From Lampropedia cohaerens (GTDB taxonomy: Bacteria; Pseudomonadota; Gammaproteobacteria; Burkholderiales; Burkholderiaceae_C), in contig NZ_LBNQ01000040.1 in assembly GCF_001005215.1 (NCBI RefSeq), positions 1 to 64,000 of the forward strand: a stretch of 64,000 nucleotides of DNA, read 5' to 3'. Shown piece after piece: positions 45,127 through 54,369 of this stretch; position 1 is the stretch's first letter, and each line of letters opens with the position of its first letter. Position numbers and translations under genes: made by a program. A model generated the notes under the pieces. The model was not told where the DNA came from. It did not search any database and was given only the letters and a program-made list of their open reading frames with translations.

Positions 45127-46176
45127 TCAGGGATGGTCCGGTGGCGTTGCAGCGTCCGCCATTGGCAACGCAAAGCGATCACCTGGCGCGATGGCAAAAC
45201 CGTTCAGCAGCTGCCCTGCATCCAAACGCTTGCCTCCCGGTCGCTGCAGCTGCAGCAGGCGCAGCGCACTGCCATCGGCGCACGCCACCACGATGCCGGC
45301 CTGGCGATCTGCGGCAATCACGGTGCCCGGCGCGGCAGCGCCAGGCGCAGCACTGGCAATGGCCTGCGCGTGCCAGACTTTCAGCGTCTCAGCCTGCTGC
45401 GCCGCATCCTCGCGCAGCAGCGTCAGCTGCGCTCCCGGATATGGATTGAAGGCACGAATGCGCAGGGCAAGCCGATGGGCGGGTTGGCGCAAGTCAAGCC
45501 GGCTCTCGGCACGCGAAATCTTTTCCGCATAGGTGACACCGTCCTCTGGCTGCGCAGTACTGGGCAGGGGGCCGTGCTGCAACGCCTTCAGTGCGTCGAC
45601 GATGGCGTTTGCGCCCAGGTGTGCAAGGCGGTCATGCAATGTTGCAGTCGTGTCGTCGTCGGCGATGTCAAGCGGGTGGCGCGCAACGATGGCGCCCGTA
45701 TCCAGCCCTTCATCCATCTGCATGATGGTGATGCCGGTTTGCCGGTCCCCGGCCTCTATGGCGCGGTGAATCGGCGCTGCGCCGCGCCAGCGTGGCAACA
45801 GGCTGGCGTGGATGTTCAGGCAGCCGTAGCGTGGCAGCTCCAACAGCCAGGCCGGCAAAATGAGCCCATAAGCCGCAACGACGAGTACGTCGGGCGCCAG
45901 GCGCTTCAGTGCATCTCGCGTGGCTTGCGCCTGCAGCGCGTGGCGTCCGTCCAGACGCAGCCCTTCGGGCTGCAATACGGCGATGCCGTGGCTGATTGCG
46001 CGCTGCTTGACGGGCGAAGGCTGTGGCTTCAAGCCGCGCCCGGCAGGACGGTCCGGCTGCGTGAGCACCAGTTGCGGCGCAAAGCCCTGCGCGATCATCT
46101 CGGCCAGCGCTGCCTCGGCAAACGCCGGCGTGCCAGCGAAGGCAATGCGCGGCGTGTTATCAGCGAATGTTGGCAT
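45127..46176 (-). CDS. fmt: Methionyl-tRNA formyltransferase
   Basis: A 349-residue enzyme formylating initiator tRNA. It has RIAFAGTPAFAEAALAEMI, LVLTQPDRPAGRGLKPQPSP, the catalytic AYGLILPAWLLELPRYGCLN followed by IHASLLPRWRGAAPIHRAIE, and MDEGLDTGAIV. An in-frame ATG at 46182 adds two residues and may be the true start. It overlaps the end of the lipoprotein gene, which separates it from def. Confidence 0.95.
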   Translation of the reverse strand: MPTFADNTPRIAFAGTPAFAEAALAEMIAQGFAPQLVLTQPDRPAGRGLKPQPSPVKQRAISHGIAVLQPEGLRLDGRHALQAQATRDALKRLAPDVLVVAAYGLILPAWLLELPRYGCLNIHASLLPRWRGAAPIHRAIEAGDRQTGITIMQMDEGLDTGAIVARHPLDIADDDTTATLHDRLAHLGANAIVDALKALQHGPLPSTAQPEDGVTYAEKISRAESRLDLRQPAHRLALRIRAFNPYPGAQLTLLREDAAQQAETLKVWHAQAIASAAPGAAAPGTVIAADRQAGIVVACADGSALRLLQLQRPGGKRLDAGQLLNGFAIAPGDRFALPMADAATPPDHP

Positions 46177-46732
46177 CTTCATCTTCGCGGATGTCGACGG
46201 CCGAGACCAGCCCTTGCTGCTCGATCGTGATGGCCACGACGTAGTAACGGTTGAACTCTCGAAAGCCATAGATCCATTCCACGGCCTTGCTGTCCTCAGT
46301 AGCCTGTTGCGTGCTGCGCGCATCCTGTGCGGTCAATGTGCCAAGAATGGATGCGCGTGGTGTGCGCTGGCGCACCGGTGGGCCGAAGTGCTGCAGCACC
46401 TCGGTAGCGTGCCAGACACCCGGTTCGACCGCAGAAAATGCTTCACGCGTCCAGGCAGGCCCTTGCGCGATGACCTGGCCCTGCGCATCGAAATGCACCC
46501 GCTCGCGCTGCAGAATGCGCTCGCCAGTGTCGTAGAACCACACCGTCGCGCCATCGTCAAGCGCGTATTCGGCAAATGGCATGCCCAGCGCAGCCTGCAC
46601 GGCAGCTTGCGAATGCCCAAGCAGTTCGCTGTGACGTGCTGATGGGCTCTGGCAAGCGGCCAGCGCGATCCCGAGCGCGACAACGGCAAGGTGCAGGCGG
46701 GCGCGGCGTGGTAGAGAGTGAGTCAGATGCAT
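46160..46732 (-). CDS. Small lipoprotein between def and fmt
   Basis: A 190-residue protein with a lipoprotein signal (LHLAVVALGIALAACQSPSA; lipobox L-A-A-C). The mature part resembles SmpA/BamE-like proteins in layout (GHSQAAVQAALGMPFAEYAL, then DDGATVWFYDTGERILQRER, and a later VLQHFGPPVRQR), suggesting an envelope function; this family link is tentative. Its 3' end overlaps the fmt start, so it is in the def-fmt transcription unit. Confidence 0.7.
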   Translation of the reverse strand: MHLTHSLPRRARLHLAVVALGIALAACQSPSARHSELLGHSQAAVQAALGMPFAEYALDDGATVWFYDTGERILQRERVHFDAQGQVIAQGPAWTREAFSAVEPGVWHATEVLQHFGPPVRQRTPRASILGTLTAQDARSTQQATEDSKAVEWIYGFREFNRYYVVAITIEQQGLVSAVDIREDEDANIR

Positions 46733-46850
46733 GCGTGTGCTCGTTCGAAGGCGCGGGTGGCGAGGCGGTCGTGCAGCCTGCCCGCAGATCGGAAGAATCG
46801 CCATCAACGCCCTGATCCGTCAGGGGACGGCGCGTAAGGCTGGCAGGCGT

Positions 46851-47354
46851 TCAGGCTGCGCGTGCGCGCTTGCTCATCTTGGCCTTGATGCGATTGCGCT
46901 TGAGGGCCGAGAGGTAGTCGATGAACAGTTTGCCATCAAGATGGTCGATCTCGTGCTGCAGACACACGGCCTGCAGGCCGTGTGCGTCAATGGTAAGGGC
47001 TTGCCCCTTCGCATCCACGGCTTCGACCTTGACGGCTGCGTGGCGCTCCACGCTGTCATAGATTCCGGGAATGGACAGGCAGCCTTCCTCCCCAACGGCC
47101 TTCTCCTCGCTGCGCCAGACAATCTGCGGATTGACAACGATGATGGGCTGATCGCGGCCCTCCGATGTGTCCATGACGAGGATGCGCTGGTGCACATCCA
47201 CCTGGGTGGCTGCCAGACCGACACCGTTGGAGTCGTACATCGTCTCCAACATGTCGGCGGCAAGCTGTTCAAGTGCCGCATCGAACTGCGTCACAGGCTG
47301 GGCAACGGTCCTGAGCTTAGGGTCGGGATATTGAAGAATAGGCAGGAGAGACAT
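46851..47354 (-). CDS. def: Peptide deformylase
   Basis: A 167-residue metalloenzyme removing the N-formyl group from nascent proteins. All three motifs are present: GVGLAATQ, EGCLSIPG (metal Cys) and QHEIDHLDG (two metal His and catalytic Glu). It is divergent from the LysM protein gene, as in many Burkholderiales. Confidence 0.97.
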   Translation of the reverse strand: MSLLPILQYPDPKLRTVAQPVTQFDAALEQLAADMLETMYDSNGVGLAATQVDVHQRILVMDTSEGRDQPIIVVNPQIVWRSEEKAVGEEGCLSIPGIYDSVERHAAVKVEAVDAKGQALTIDAHGLQAVCLQHEIDHLDGKLFIDYLSALKRNRIKAKMSKRARAA

Positions 47355-47599
47355 GGTGCAATTGTTGGTTTCTGGCGCTATTTTCGCCAGTTTTGCGAAT
47401 GGTCACAGTTGGTGCGCAAATAAACATTGCGTTTAAAGCCCCGTAGAATCAGAATCTGAAATGTTTGTCACAATTTGGGACGATTGTTAGTTTTTTGAAA
47501 CCTAACGGCTCGGCTCGCCTCTGGTCGCGGTGCGCAGCGCCCCATTCATTGTTGGGGGAGCTGAGGGTTTCAGTGATTGCGCGCGAGGCACTACTGCTT

Positions 47600-48832
47600 A
47601 TGACCCATTATCTCGATCTGCCGGTTCGTTCACTTTCCGGGCGCGTTCTTGCAGGCTGCCGGCTGACCGCCTTGACGCTGGCGGCGTCGTGCAGCCTGTC
47701 GGTGCCGGCCCTGGCTCAGTCGCATGTCGTGACGGCGCAGCAGCGCGCACAGGCCCAGCAGGTTGCCGCGCGTGGCGTGCCGGTAGCGCAGCTCAGTGCC
47801 AATGCGCCGGCCCGTTACACCGTCCAGCGTGGCGATACGCTGTGGGCCATCTCGGGCATGTACCTGCGCCAGCCTTGGCGTTGGCCGCAGCTGTGGGGCA
47901 TGAACATGGATACCGTGCGCAATCCCCATCTGATCTATCCAGGCCAGGTGCTGCAGCTCTATGTTGCGGACGGCTACGCCACGCTGGGTGTGGCGCAGGG
48001 CCAGGTCGGCACCATCCGGCTGTCGCCATCGGTGCGTAGCGAGCCGTTGGCGGCTGCCGCGTTGCCTACCGTGCGGCGGGATCTGATTGCGCCGTTTCTG
48101 GTGCGTCCGGTGATCAAGGATATGGATGCGTTGGACAATCTGCCCGATGTCGTCGCATCCGTCGATGATCGCCTCATTCTGGGCAATGGTGATCTGGTGT
48201 ATGGCCGGGGTACCGATGTGGTGCCGCTGGCGGCGCGCGACGGTGCGCCGCGCGATCTGGCGATTTTCCGCAAGCCCAAACCCCTCAAGGATCCTGCCAC
48301 TGATGAGGTGCTGGGTTATGAGGGTGAATACGTGGGCAAGGCGCGCATCGTGCGCGACGAATTCTTCGAGGAAGTGCCAGGACACGGCGGTGCGGTTACC
48401 GAGGAGTACCGTCCTGCCACGCTGGAAATTCTTGACGTGGCTTCCGAGGTGCGGTTGGGCGACCGGCTTGATCTGCTCACCGAAGATACCGACTACACGA
48501 ACTTCGTGCCGCGCCTGCCGCCGCCTGACACCAGGGGGACGGTCATTTCCATTTATGCGGATCAGTCCGTCAACAATGCCGCTTCCGGACAGGTGGTGGC
48601 GATCAACCTCGGCAAGGTGGACGGTCTGGAGTCGGGCCATGTGCTGCAAATCCTGCGTGCCGGCCGTCTCGTGCGCGACCGCGAGGGCGGCCCGAACGCA
48701 CGCATCCGGCTGCCCGATGAACCCAATGGCGTGTTGCTGGTCTTTCGGGTATTCGACCGCGTATCCTATGGCCTGATCATGGACAGCCATGACCCGGTTT
48801 CCGTGGGCGACAAGCTGGCAACACCACTGTAG
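47600..48832 (+). CDS. LysM peptidoglycan-binding protein
   Basis: A 410-residue exported protein. A signal sequence (LTALTLAASCSLSVPALAQS) is followed by one LysM domain (residues about 73-120: YTVQRGDTLWAISGMYLRQP, then the L-x-W-G-M-N and HLIYPGQVLQLY ends). The rest, about 290 residues, is of unknown fold with repeated GDLVYGRGTDVV and VSVGDKLATPL-like strands. It lies upstream of dprA, the conserved def/LysM/dprA order of beta-proteobacteria. It probably binds cell-wall glycan in the periplasm. Confidence 0.9.
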   Translation: MTHYLDLPVRSLSGRVLAGCRLTALTLAASCSLSVPALAQSHVVTAQQRAQAQQVAARGVPVAQLSANAPARYTVQRGDTLWAISGMYLRQPWRWPQLWGMNMDTVRNPHLIYPGQVLQLYVADGYATLGVAQGQVGTIRLSPSVRSEPLAAAALPTVRRDLIAPFLVRPVIKDMDALDNLPDVVASVDDRLILGNGDLVYGRGTDVVPLAARDGAPRDLAIFRKPKPLKDPATDEVLGYEGEYVGKARIVRDEFFEEVPGHGGAVTEEYRPATLEILDVASEVRLGDRLDLLTEDTDYTNFVPRLPPPDTRGTVISIYADQSVNNAASGQVVAINLGKVDGLESGHVLQILRAGRLVRDREGGPNARIRLPDEPNGVLLVFRVFDRVSYGLIMDSHDPVSVGDKLATPL

Positions 48833-49118
48833 GCCATGGCTGGGACGCTTCGACAGGGCCATCAGGGCGCCTGGCTGCGTCGTTGCATGCGTTGCGCAGC
48901 CAGGGCAAGGTGCGGGGCGCCGTCTGGTTGGCTAACGCTGGTGTAGTTGCGCCAGCGGCGCCTGGGCGTTTATTCTTGCGTGCCTCCACTTGCGGATGCG
49001 CCTCGCATTGCTGTCGCGGGACGAGGCCGTGCGACGCGTGAAGGGATCGTGAACGGGTCCAGAGCCATTCTGCCGGCCCTCGCGCCTTGCCGCGGCGGGG
49101 CACTTTGCCGTCGACCAC

Positions 49119-50450
49119 ATGGGAGTGCACACGGATACCCAATCAGGAGAAAGCGCATTGACGTTGCCGGATTGCATGCTTGCTTTGCGGCCTTGGCTGC
49201 GCCTGGCCATGACACCGGGGATTGGCAGCATCAGGGCCATGCAGTTGCTGCACGCGCTGGGTTCGCCGGAGCAAATTTTTTCGGCGCCTGCGTCCACATT
49301 GGCACAGGTGCTCGGTTCGTCCACGCTGGCTGCGGCCGTACAGGCCATACCCGCCGGGTGGGATGTGTATTGCGCCCAGGTGCAACGGTGGCTGACGGCC
49401 ACACCCGCCGATGCAGGCGCGCCCATGCGGGCCGTGTTCAGCCTGGTCGATCCGCGCTATCCGGCCCCGTTGCGGGAACTGCCTGATCCACCGCTGTTGC
49501 TTTACGCGGTGGGGGCGCCGCGCTGGCTGCAGCCTGTCCATGAGCAACCGTGGTGGCAAATGCCGCGCGCCATGCTGGCGGTGGTAGGCAGCCGCCAGCC
49601 TACCGCCCAAGGCGCGGTCACTGCGCGGGCATTCAGCGCGGCCATCGCAGCCCAAGGTGTTTGCGTGGTGTCTGGACTAGCGCGTGGCATCGATGCCGCG
49701 GCACATCTCGGCGCCCTGGAGGCAGACAACGCGTCGCTGCATTGGCCAGCGACGGTGGCCGTGATGGGCACAGGTGCCGACCGCGTGTATCCCTCCTGCC
49801 ACCGCGACTTGGCGCACCGGATAGCGCGCCACGGCCTGCTGCTGACGGAACAGCCGCTGGGCGCAGCGCCACTTGCGACGCATTTCCCCAAGCGCAACCG
49901 CATCATCACCGGGCTTTGCCGTGCGACGCTGGTGGTGGAGGCGACGGAAAAATCCGGCTCGCTGGTCTCTGCCCGACTTGCAGCAGAGCAGGGCCGAGAT
50001 GTGCTGGCGGTGCCAGGCTCGATTCTTTCGCCGCAGTCCAGAGGCTGCCACTGGCTGATCAAACAGGGCGCGCGCCTGGCCGACACGCCGGAGGACGTAC
50101 TCGACGAACTGGGGCTGGCTCCCGCGATGCCGCAGCCAGCGGGCACCGCGGCTGCTCCGGTGCGGGAGGACGCATCGCCGAAGGATTCGGCGATGCGCAG
50201 GCAGTCGTACGTGGCCAATCCCTTAGCAGTGCCTCCTCACGCTTCGGCGCAGGCTGCCGAACGGCAGGGGGCGGACAGACATCAGGCGCTGTTGCAGGCC
50301 ATGGGGTTTGATCCGGTGCCCATCGAGGTCTTGAGTGCCCGCACGGGGCTGGCAACAGCGGTGCTGCAGGCACAGTTGCTGGAGCTGGAACTGCTTGGCG
50401 CGGTCGCGCGCCTGCCGGGAGGGAGCTTCCAGCGTATTGCTGCGGCTTGA
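49119..50450 (+). CDS. dprA: DNA-processing protein DprA (Smf)
   Basis: A 443-residue single-strand DNA-binding protein that loads RecA during transformation. The Rossmann core shows LAVVGSRQPTAQGAVTARAF, VVSGLARGIDAAAHLGALE, VAVMGTGADRVYPSCHRDLA and HFPKRNRIITGLCRATLVVE. A winged-helix-like C-terminus (VPIEVLSARTGLATAVLQAQ) follows a variable linker. The start is uncertain: AGGAGA precedes a TTG at 49158, and ATG 49119 lacks a good ribosome site. Confidence 0.92.
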   Translation: MGVHTDTQSGESALTLPDCMLALRPWLRLAMTPGIGSIRAMQLLHALGSPEQIFSAPASTLAQVLGSSTLAAAVQAIPAGWDVYCAQVQRWLTATPADAGAPMRAVFSLVDPRYPAPLRELPDPPLLLYAVGAPRWLQPVHEQPWWQMPRAMLAVVGSRQPTAQGAVTARAFSAAIAAQGVCVVSGLARGIDAAAHLGALEADNASLHWPATVAVMGTGADRVYPSCHRDLAHRIARHGLLLTEQPLGAAPLATHFPKRNRIITGLCRATLVVEATEKSGSLVSARLAAEQGRDVLAVPGSILSPQSRGCHWLIKQGARLADTPEDVLDELGLAPAMPQPAGTAAAPVREDASPKDSAMRRQSYVANPLAVPPHASAQAAERQGADRHQALLQAMGFDPVPIEVLSARTGLATAVLQAQLLELELLGAVARLPGGSFQRIAAA

Positions 50451-50627
50451 CGGGTGGCTGAATGCAAGCGCGAAGGGCATTTGAATAGCGGAATGCCCGA
50501 TAGCCCATATGGGAGAAGGCACAGACGGGACGCATCGGCCAGTCGCGTGTTGCGCATCAAGAAGCCCCGCCGCCCCCGCATGTGGTATTCGGTACAGCGT
50601 CGGGGTGCGGCATGGCGGCTGCCTGCC

Positions 50628-50656
50628 TTCCCACTCAGCGCCTTTGTCACTATAAT
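50628..50656 (+). promoter_or_regulatory. Sigma-70 promoter of rpsU
   Basis: A perfect TATAAT (-10) lies at 50651-50656 and TTCCCA (-35, four of six consensus bases) at 50628-50633, with an ideal 17-base spacer. The start of transcription would be near 50663, leaving a leader of about 125 bases before rpsU. The rest of the 337-base gap upstream of rpsU shows no gene. Confidence 0.75.
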
Positions 50657-50787
50657 GCTTGCCTTTGCTGGCACTTGCCCCGTTGGCCATACTAGTTAAC
50701 CGAAATGAACGGGGCGAAACCGCTGAGGTTGCGGCAAGGTTTGATCTCCCTTGTCAGAACAAGCTTGGCACCATCTAGATGAACTGA

Positions 50788-51000
50788 ATGACTACCATCC
50801 GCGTCAAAGAGAACGAACCGTACGAAATTGCACTGCGCCGCTTCAAGCGCACGATCGAAAAGCTGGGCCTGCTCAATGAGCTGCGTGCCCGCGAGTTCTA
50901 CGAAAAGCCAACGACCGAGCGCAAGCGCAAGAAGGCTGCTGCCGTCAAGCGTCATCACAAGCGCGTACGCAGCCAGCAGTTGCCCAAGAAGATGTACTGA
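50788..51000 (+). CDS. rpsU: 30S ribosomal protein bS21
   Basis: A 70-residue, highly basic protein ([20 protein letters not shown], ending [13 protein letters not shown]), identical in length to usual bS21. It binds near the anti-Shine-Dalgarno end of 16S rRNA. The ATG has no clear Shine-Dalgarno; instead a two-codon frame ATG-AAC-TGA (50779-50787) abuts it in frame. A hairpin terminator follows at 51056-51086. yqeY follows, the common rpsU-yqeY pairing. Confidence 0.97.
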   Translation: MTTIRVKENEPYEIALRRFKRTIEKLGLLNELRAREFYEKPTTERKRKKAAAVKRHHKRVRSQQLPKKMY

Positions 51001-51055
51001 TTCGTTGCGGCAGGCGCCATTGTTGGCTGTCTGCCTGAGACGTACACGGAGCGAG

Positions 51056-51086
51056 AAAGCCGCGTGGGGACGCCCGACGCGGCTTT
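51056..51086 (+). terminator. Hairpin terminator after rpsU
   Basis: AAAGCCGCG (51056-51064) pairs perfectly with CGCGGCTTT (51078-51086), followed by CCTGTTTCTG. The T-run is weak, so read-through into yqeY may occur. Confidence 0.65.
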
Positions 51087-51160
51087 CCTGTTTCTGTGCG
51101 GCTCTTGGGTGTGCGCACGCCCACGGGATGGCGGGTTGATCTGGTTACAGGAGTGAAATC

Positions 51161-51607
51161 ATGGCATTGAAAGAACGTATCACCGAAGACATGAAGAGCG
51201 CCATGCGCAGCAAGGATGTCCAGCGCCTGGGCACGATTCGCATGCTGCTGGCAGCGATCAAACAACGCGAGGTGGACGAGCGCATCACCCTTGATGACGC
51301 TGCGGTGGTGGCGATCGTGGACAAGCTGGTCAAGCAGCGCAAGGACTCCATCGCCGCGTTCGCGCAGGCGCAGCGCGATGATCTGGTGGCGCAGGAGCAG
51401 GCAGAAATCGACGTGCTCGCTACCTATCTGCCGGAGCGGCTGTCCGAGGAGGAGGTGGCCGCTGCCGTCCAGCGCATCGTTGCTGCAGTGGGCGCCAGTG
51501 GGCCGGCGGATATGGGCAAGGTGATGGGCAAGGCCAAGCAGGAACTGGCTGGCAAGGCCGACATGGCGCTGGTGTCTGCGCAGGTCAAGAAAGCCCTGGC
51601 AGGCTGA
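51161..51607 (+). CDS. yqeY: GatB/YqeY domain protein
   Basis: A 148-residue YqeY protein: LKERITEDMKSAMRSKDVQR, LGTIRMLLAAIKQREVDERI, and ADMGKVMGKAKQELAGKADM. It resembles the tRNA-binding tail of GatB, but its function is not established. ACAGGAGTG precedes the ATG. It follows rpsU. Confidence 0.95.
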   Translation: MALKERITEDMKSAMRSKDVQRLGTIRMLLAAIKQREVDERITLDDAAVVAIVDKLVKQRKDSIAAFAQAQRDDLVAQEQAEIDVLATYLPERLSEEEVAAAVQRIVAAVGASGPADMGKVMGKAKQELAGKADMALVSAQVKKALAG

Positions 51608-51902
51608 ACGTCCGCAGCGCCCGGAACTCCGTCCCGCAAGGCTGGTGTGCTGCGGTGAAGGCGGGTGGCGCCCTTCATTGCGTTCAGCAACATGCGGGTG
51701 TGGATGTCACGGCACGCTGGCTGAACAGATGTCTTGGGCATCCGCAAGGGTTTGTCCTGCAGTGCGCAGCAGCGGCGCTGGGTCAGAATGCGAAAGGGCC
51801 AACTGGCGTGATGCTTGCTTGGCACATCGGGGGTGTTGCAGCCGTCTCACAGTTTTTTGTGTGCGGTGACAGCCTGATCATTGACCAACCGCTGGACTGC
51901 CC

Positions 51903-53900
51903 ATGAGCCGCATTGCTGCCTTCAATTTCCACCTGTCGCAACGCATGCAGCTATGTGTATCGACGGTTGTGGCTGCCGCAACATTGGCTGCCTGTGGCAG
52001 CAGCGACCTTCTTTTGCCCGGTACGCCGGCGCGTGCGTGCGCGATCACGACGTCGGACGGGGCGGTGATCATCGGCTCTGGCCTGCCGGGCGACCCGGCA
52101 GCGCCGGAGCCAGCATCTGGGTATCGGGTCGGCATGGAGGCGATGCACGCGCGCGATTTCATGGTGGTGACCGCCAATCCGCTGGCCAGCCGCGCAGGCT
52201 GTGAAGTCCTGCGAGATGGTGGCAACGCGATGGATGCGGCAGTGGCCGTGCAGATGGTACTTGGGCTGGTGGAGCCGCAGTCCAGTGGCATTGGCGGCGG
52301 CGCCTTCATGCTGTACTACGACGCGGCCAGCGGCAAGGTCCAGGCATTTGATGGCCGCGAGACCGCGCCTGCGGCCGCTACGGACAACTATCTGCGTTGG
52401 GTCAATCCGCACGATGACGCGGCGGGCACGCCGCAGCCCAGCACGCGCGCCAGTGGGCGATCGATCGGCACACCCGGCGTAGTGCGGATGCTGGAGTTGG
52501 CCCATGAGGAGTACGGCAGCACCCCCTGGGAGCGCCTGTTCGCGCCTGCAATCGAGCTGGCGCAGGAGGGGTTTGCCGTGTCGGGGCGAATGGCCGATGC
52601 ACTGGCGGCCGCCCGAGAGCACCTGCGGCGCGATCCGGACGCAGCAGCGCTGTATCTGGAAGAAAATGGTCAGGCGCTGGCACTGGGCGCACGATTCACC
52701 AATCCGGAATACGCGCGCACGCTCGTGCTGCTGGCGCAGCAGGGCGCCGATGCGTTCTACACTGGGCCCGTGGCGCAGGCCATCGTCGACAAGATTCGCA
52801 TGGCCACCAGTGCGGCAGATGGTGCACCGATCACGCCGGGCCTGACGACGCTGGAGGATTTGCGCAACTACGAGGCGAAGAAGCGCGAGGCGGTGTGCAC
52901 CAGTTACCGGCAGCGCTATCTCATCTGCGGCATGCCGCCTCCGTCTTCTGGCGGAATCGCCGTGGCATCCATCATGGGGATTCTGGAGCACTTCAACCTT
53001 GCAGAGATGGCACCGTTTGCGCCGGATGGCGAAGGTGGGTGGCCCGATGCGGATGCCGTGCATCTGGTGGCGGAGGCTGGTCGGCTGGCCTACGCAGACC
53101 GGGATGCCTATGTCGCTGATACCGACTTCGTGCCGCTGCCAGGGGGCAGCTGGCACGCGATGCTGGATAAAACTTATCTGCGTGCCCGAGCCAGGCTGAT
53201 CGACCCCCGAGCCAGCATGGGCCGCGCAGGGCCCGGTGATTTCATGACGACGCCGGGCGCGGTGGTGCCGGTGCCTGAGGCCGGCACCAGCCATGTCAGC
53301 ATCGTGGATGCAGCGGGCAACGCGGTGTCGATGACCACGACGGTGGAGTCGAGCATGGGCTCTTACCATGTCACGCGCGGGTTCGTGCTCAACAACCAGT
53401 TGACGGACTTTGCCGCGGTGCCGGCCGGCGCCGATGGCACACCGGTGGCCAACCGGGTGCAGGCCAACAAGCGTCCGCGCAGTTCAATGGCCCCCACGCT
53501 GGTGTTCGATCTGCGGGCAGATGGTTCGCCAGGTGCCTTGCGCATGGCAACGGGCTCCCCCGGCGGCTCAACCATTATCCAGTACGTAACAAAGGTGTTG
53601 GTAGGGGTGCTGGACTGGCAGCTTGATGCACAGCAGGCCACCAACCTGGTCAACTTTGGTGCCGCCAATGCACCTACCACCAACTATGGTGGCGAGCATC
53701 CCAACGTTGCAAGTGCCAATCAGGGTGCCGACGATCCCGTGGTCCGGGCTCTGCAGAGCCGAGGCCATCGCGTCAACCTCAACGCCCAGACCAGCGGAAT
53801 CGCGACCATCCTGCGCGTCCAGCGTGGTGCTGCGACCGGCTGGCAAGGCGGTGCCGATCCGCGCCGTGAAGGCATTGCGCTGGGCGACAACGCGTGGTGA
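51903..53900 (+). CDS. ggt: Gamma-glutamyltransferase
   Basis: A 665-residue Ntn hydrolase precursor. A lipoprotein-like signal (LCVSTVVAAATLAACGSSDL) suggests membrane anchoring, unusual beside the soluble periplasmic E. coli enzyme. The large subunit has GGNAMDAAVAVQMVLGLVEP, SSGIGGGAFMLYYD and FDGRETAPAAA. Autocleavage should occur before the Thr of GTSHVSIVDAAGNAVSMTTT, followed by TGSPGGSTIIQYV with the glycine-rich oxyanion loop. It hydrolyses or transpeptidates glutathione and gamma-glutamyl compounds. Confidence 0.93.
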   Translation: MSRIAAFNFHLSQRMQLCVSTVVAAATLAACGSSDLLLPGTPARACAITTSDGAVIIGSGLPGDPAAPEPASGYRVGMEAMHARDFMVVTANPLASRAGCEVLRDGGNAMDAAVAVQMVLGLVEPQSSGIGGGAFMLYYDAASGKVQAFDGRETAPAAATDNYLRWVNPHDDAAGTPQPSTRASGRSIGTPGVVRMLELAHEEYGSTPWERLFAPAIELAQEGFAVSGRMADALAAAREHLRRDPDAAALYLEENGQALALGARFTNPEYARTLVLLAQQGADAFYTGPVAQAIVDKIRMATSAADGAPITPGLTTLEDLRNYEAKKREAVCTSYRQRYLICGMPPPSSGGIAVASIMGILEHFNLAEMAPFAPDGEGGWPDADAVHLVAEAGRLAYADRDAYVADTDFVPLPGGSWHAMLDKTYLRARARLIDPRASMGRAGPGDFMTTPGAVVPVPEAGTSHVSIVDAAGNAVSMTTTVESSMGSYHVTRGFVLNNQLTDFAAVPAGADGTPVANRVQANKRPRSSMAPTLVFDLRADGSPGALRMATGSPGGSTIIQYVTKVLVGVLDWQLDAQQATNLVNFGAANAPTTNYGGEHPNVASANQGADDPVVRALQSRGHRVNLNAQTSGIATILRVQRGAATGWQGGADPRREGIALGDNAW

Positions 53901-54194
53901 CAGGCTGTTCACGATCGTGCCCTGCGTTTCGCGCAGCCAGAAACGGGCGGCAAGGCGCGGCGATTGCTTGACGCTGCCAGCGCCTGGCCCGCCAGCGGCG
54001 TGCTGCTTCGTTGCCCATCTGTGCCGGGCATGTGCGTCGACGTCTGCGGCCTTGCATGCCGTTGTGCGCCATGGCGACCCGCCTGTGTCAGCCGTTGGTG
54101 CGGCAGCCGGCAAGTTGCTGTGCGCGCCATTCGGCCTCAATACAGGGTGCGTGCGGGTTTCGCGGCGGCCATCAATTGTGGTACATTGCCAGGC

Positions 54195-54248
54195 ATGCAG
54201 AAATTCCTCCTAGCGCTACTAGCCACGTCCAACGGGCGGGAGTTGTAG
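54195..54248 (+). CDS. leuL: leuA leader peptide
   Basis: A 17-residue frame reads [17 protein letters not shown]. Four of its first nine residues are leucine, coded CTC, CTA, CTA, CTA, with CTA a rare codon in this GC-rich genome. It ends 28 bases before a terminator hairpin and 121 bases before leuA. When leucyl-tRNA is scarce the ribosome would stall at these codons and let leuA be transcribed. Confidence 0.88.
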   Translation: MQKFLLALLATSNGREL

Positions 54249-54276
54249 TGCGCGTGTAGTTTTCGCATTTGCTCAA

Positions 54277-54315
54277 ACGGCCCGTAAGCTTGTCAGCGAC
54301 GGGCCGTTTTGCTTT
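54277..54315 (+). terminator. Attenuator terminator in the leuA leader
   Basis: ACGGCCCGT (54277-54285) pairs perfectly with ACGGGCCGT (54299-54307), followed by TTTGCTTTTT. Its place between the leucine-rich leader peptide and leuA marks it as the attenuator. Confidence 0.88.
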
Positions 54316-54369
54316 TTCGCCTTTCACGCGCTGGCAGTACCTCTCAAACGTTCTCTAGGAAGTCTGACC

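Noticed and set aside
51951-53369. A 472-codon minus-strand frame opposite ggt
   Set aside because: Antisense to the complete gamma-glutamyltransferase gene; composition typical of a shadow frame.
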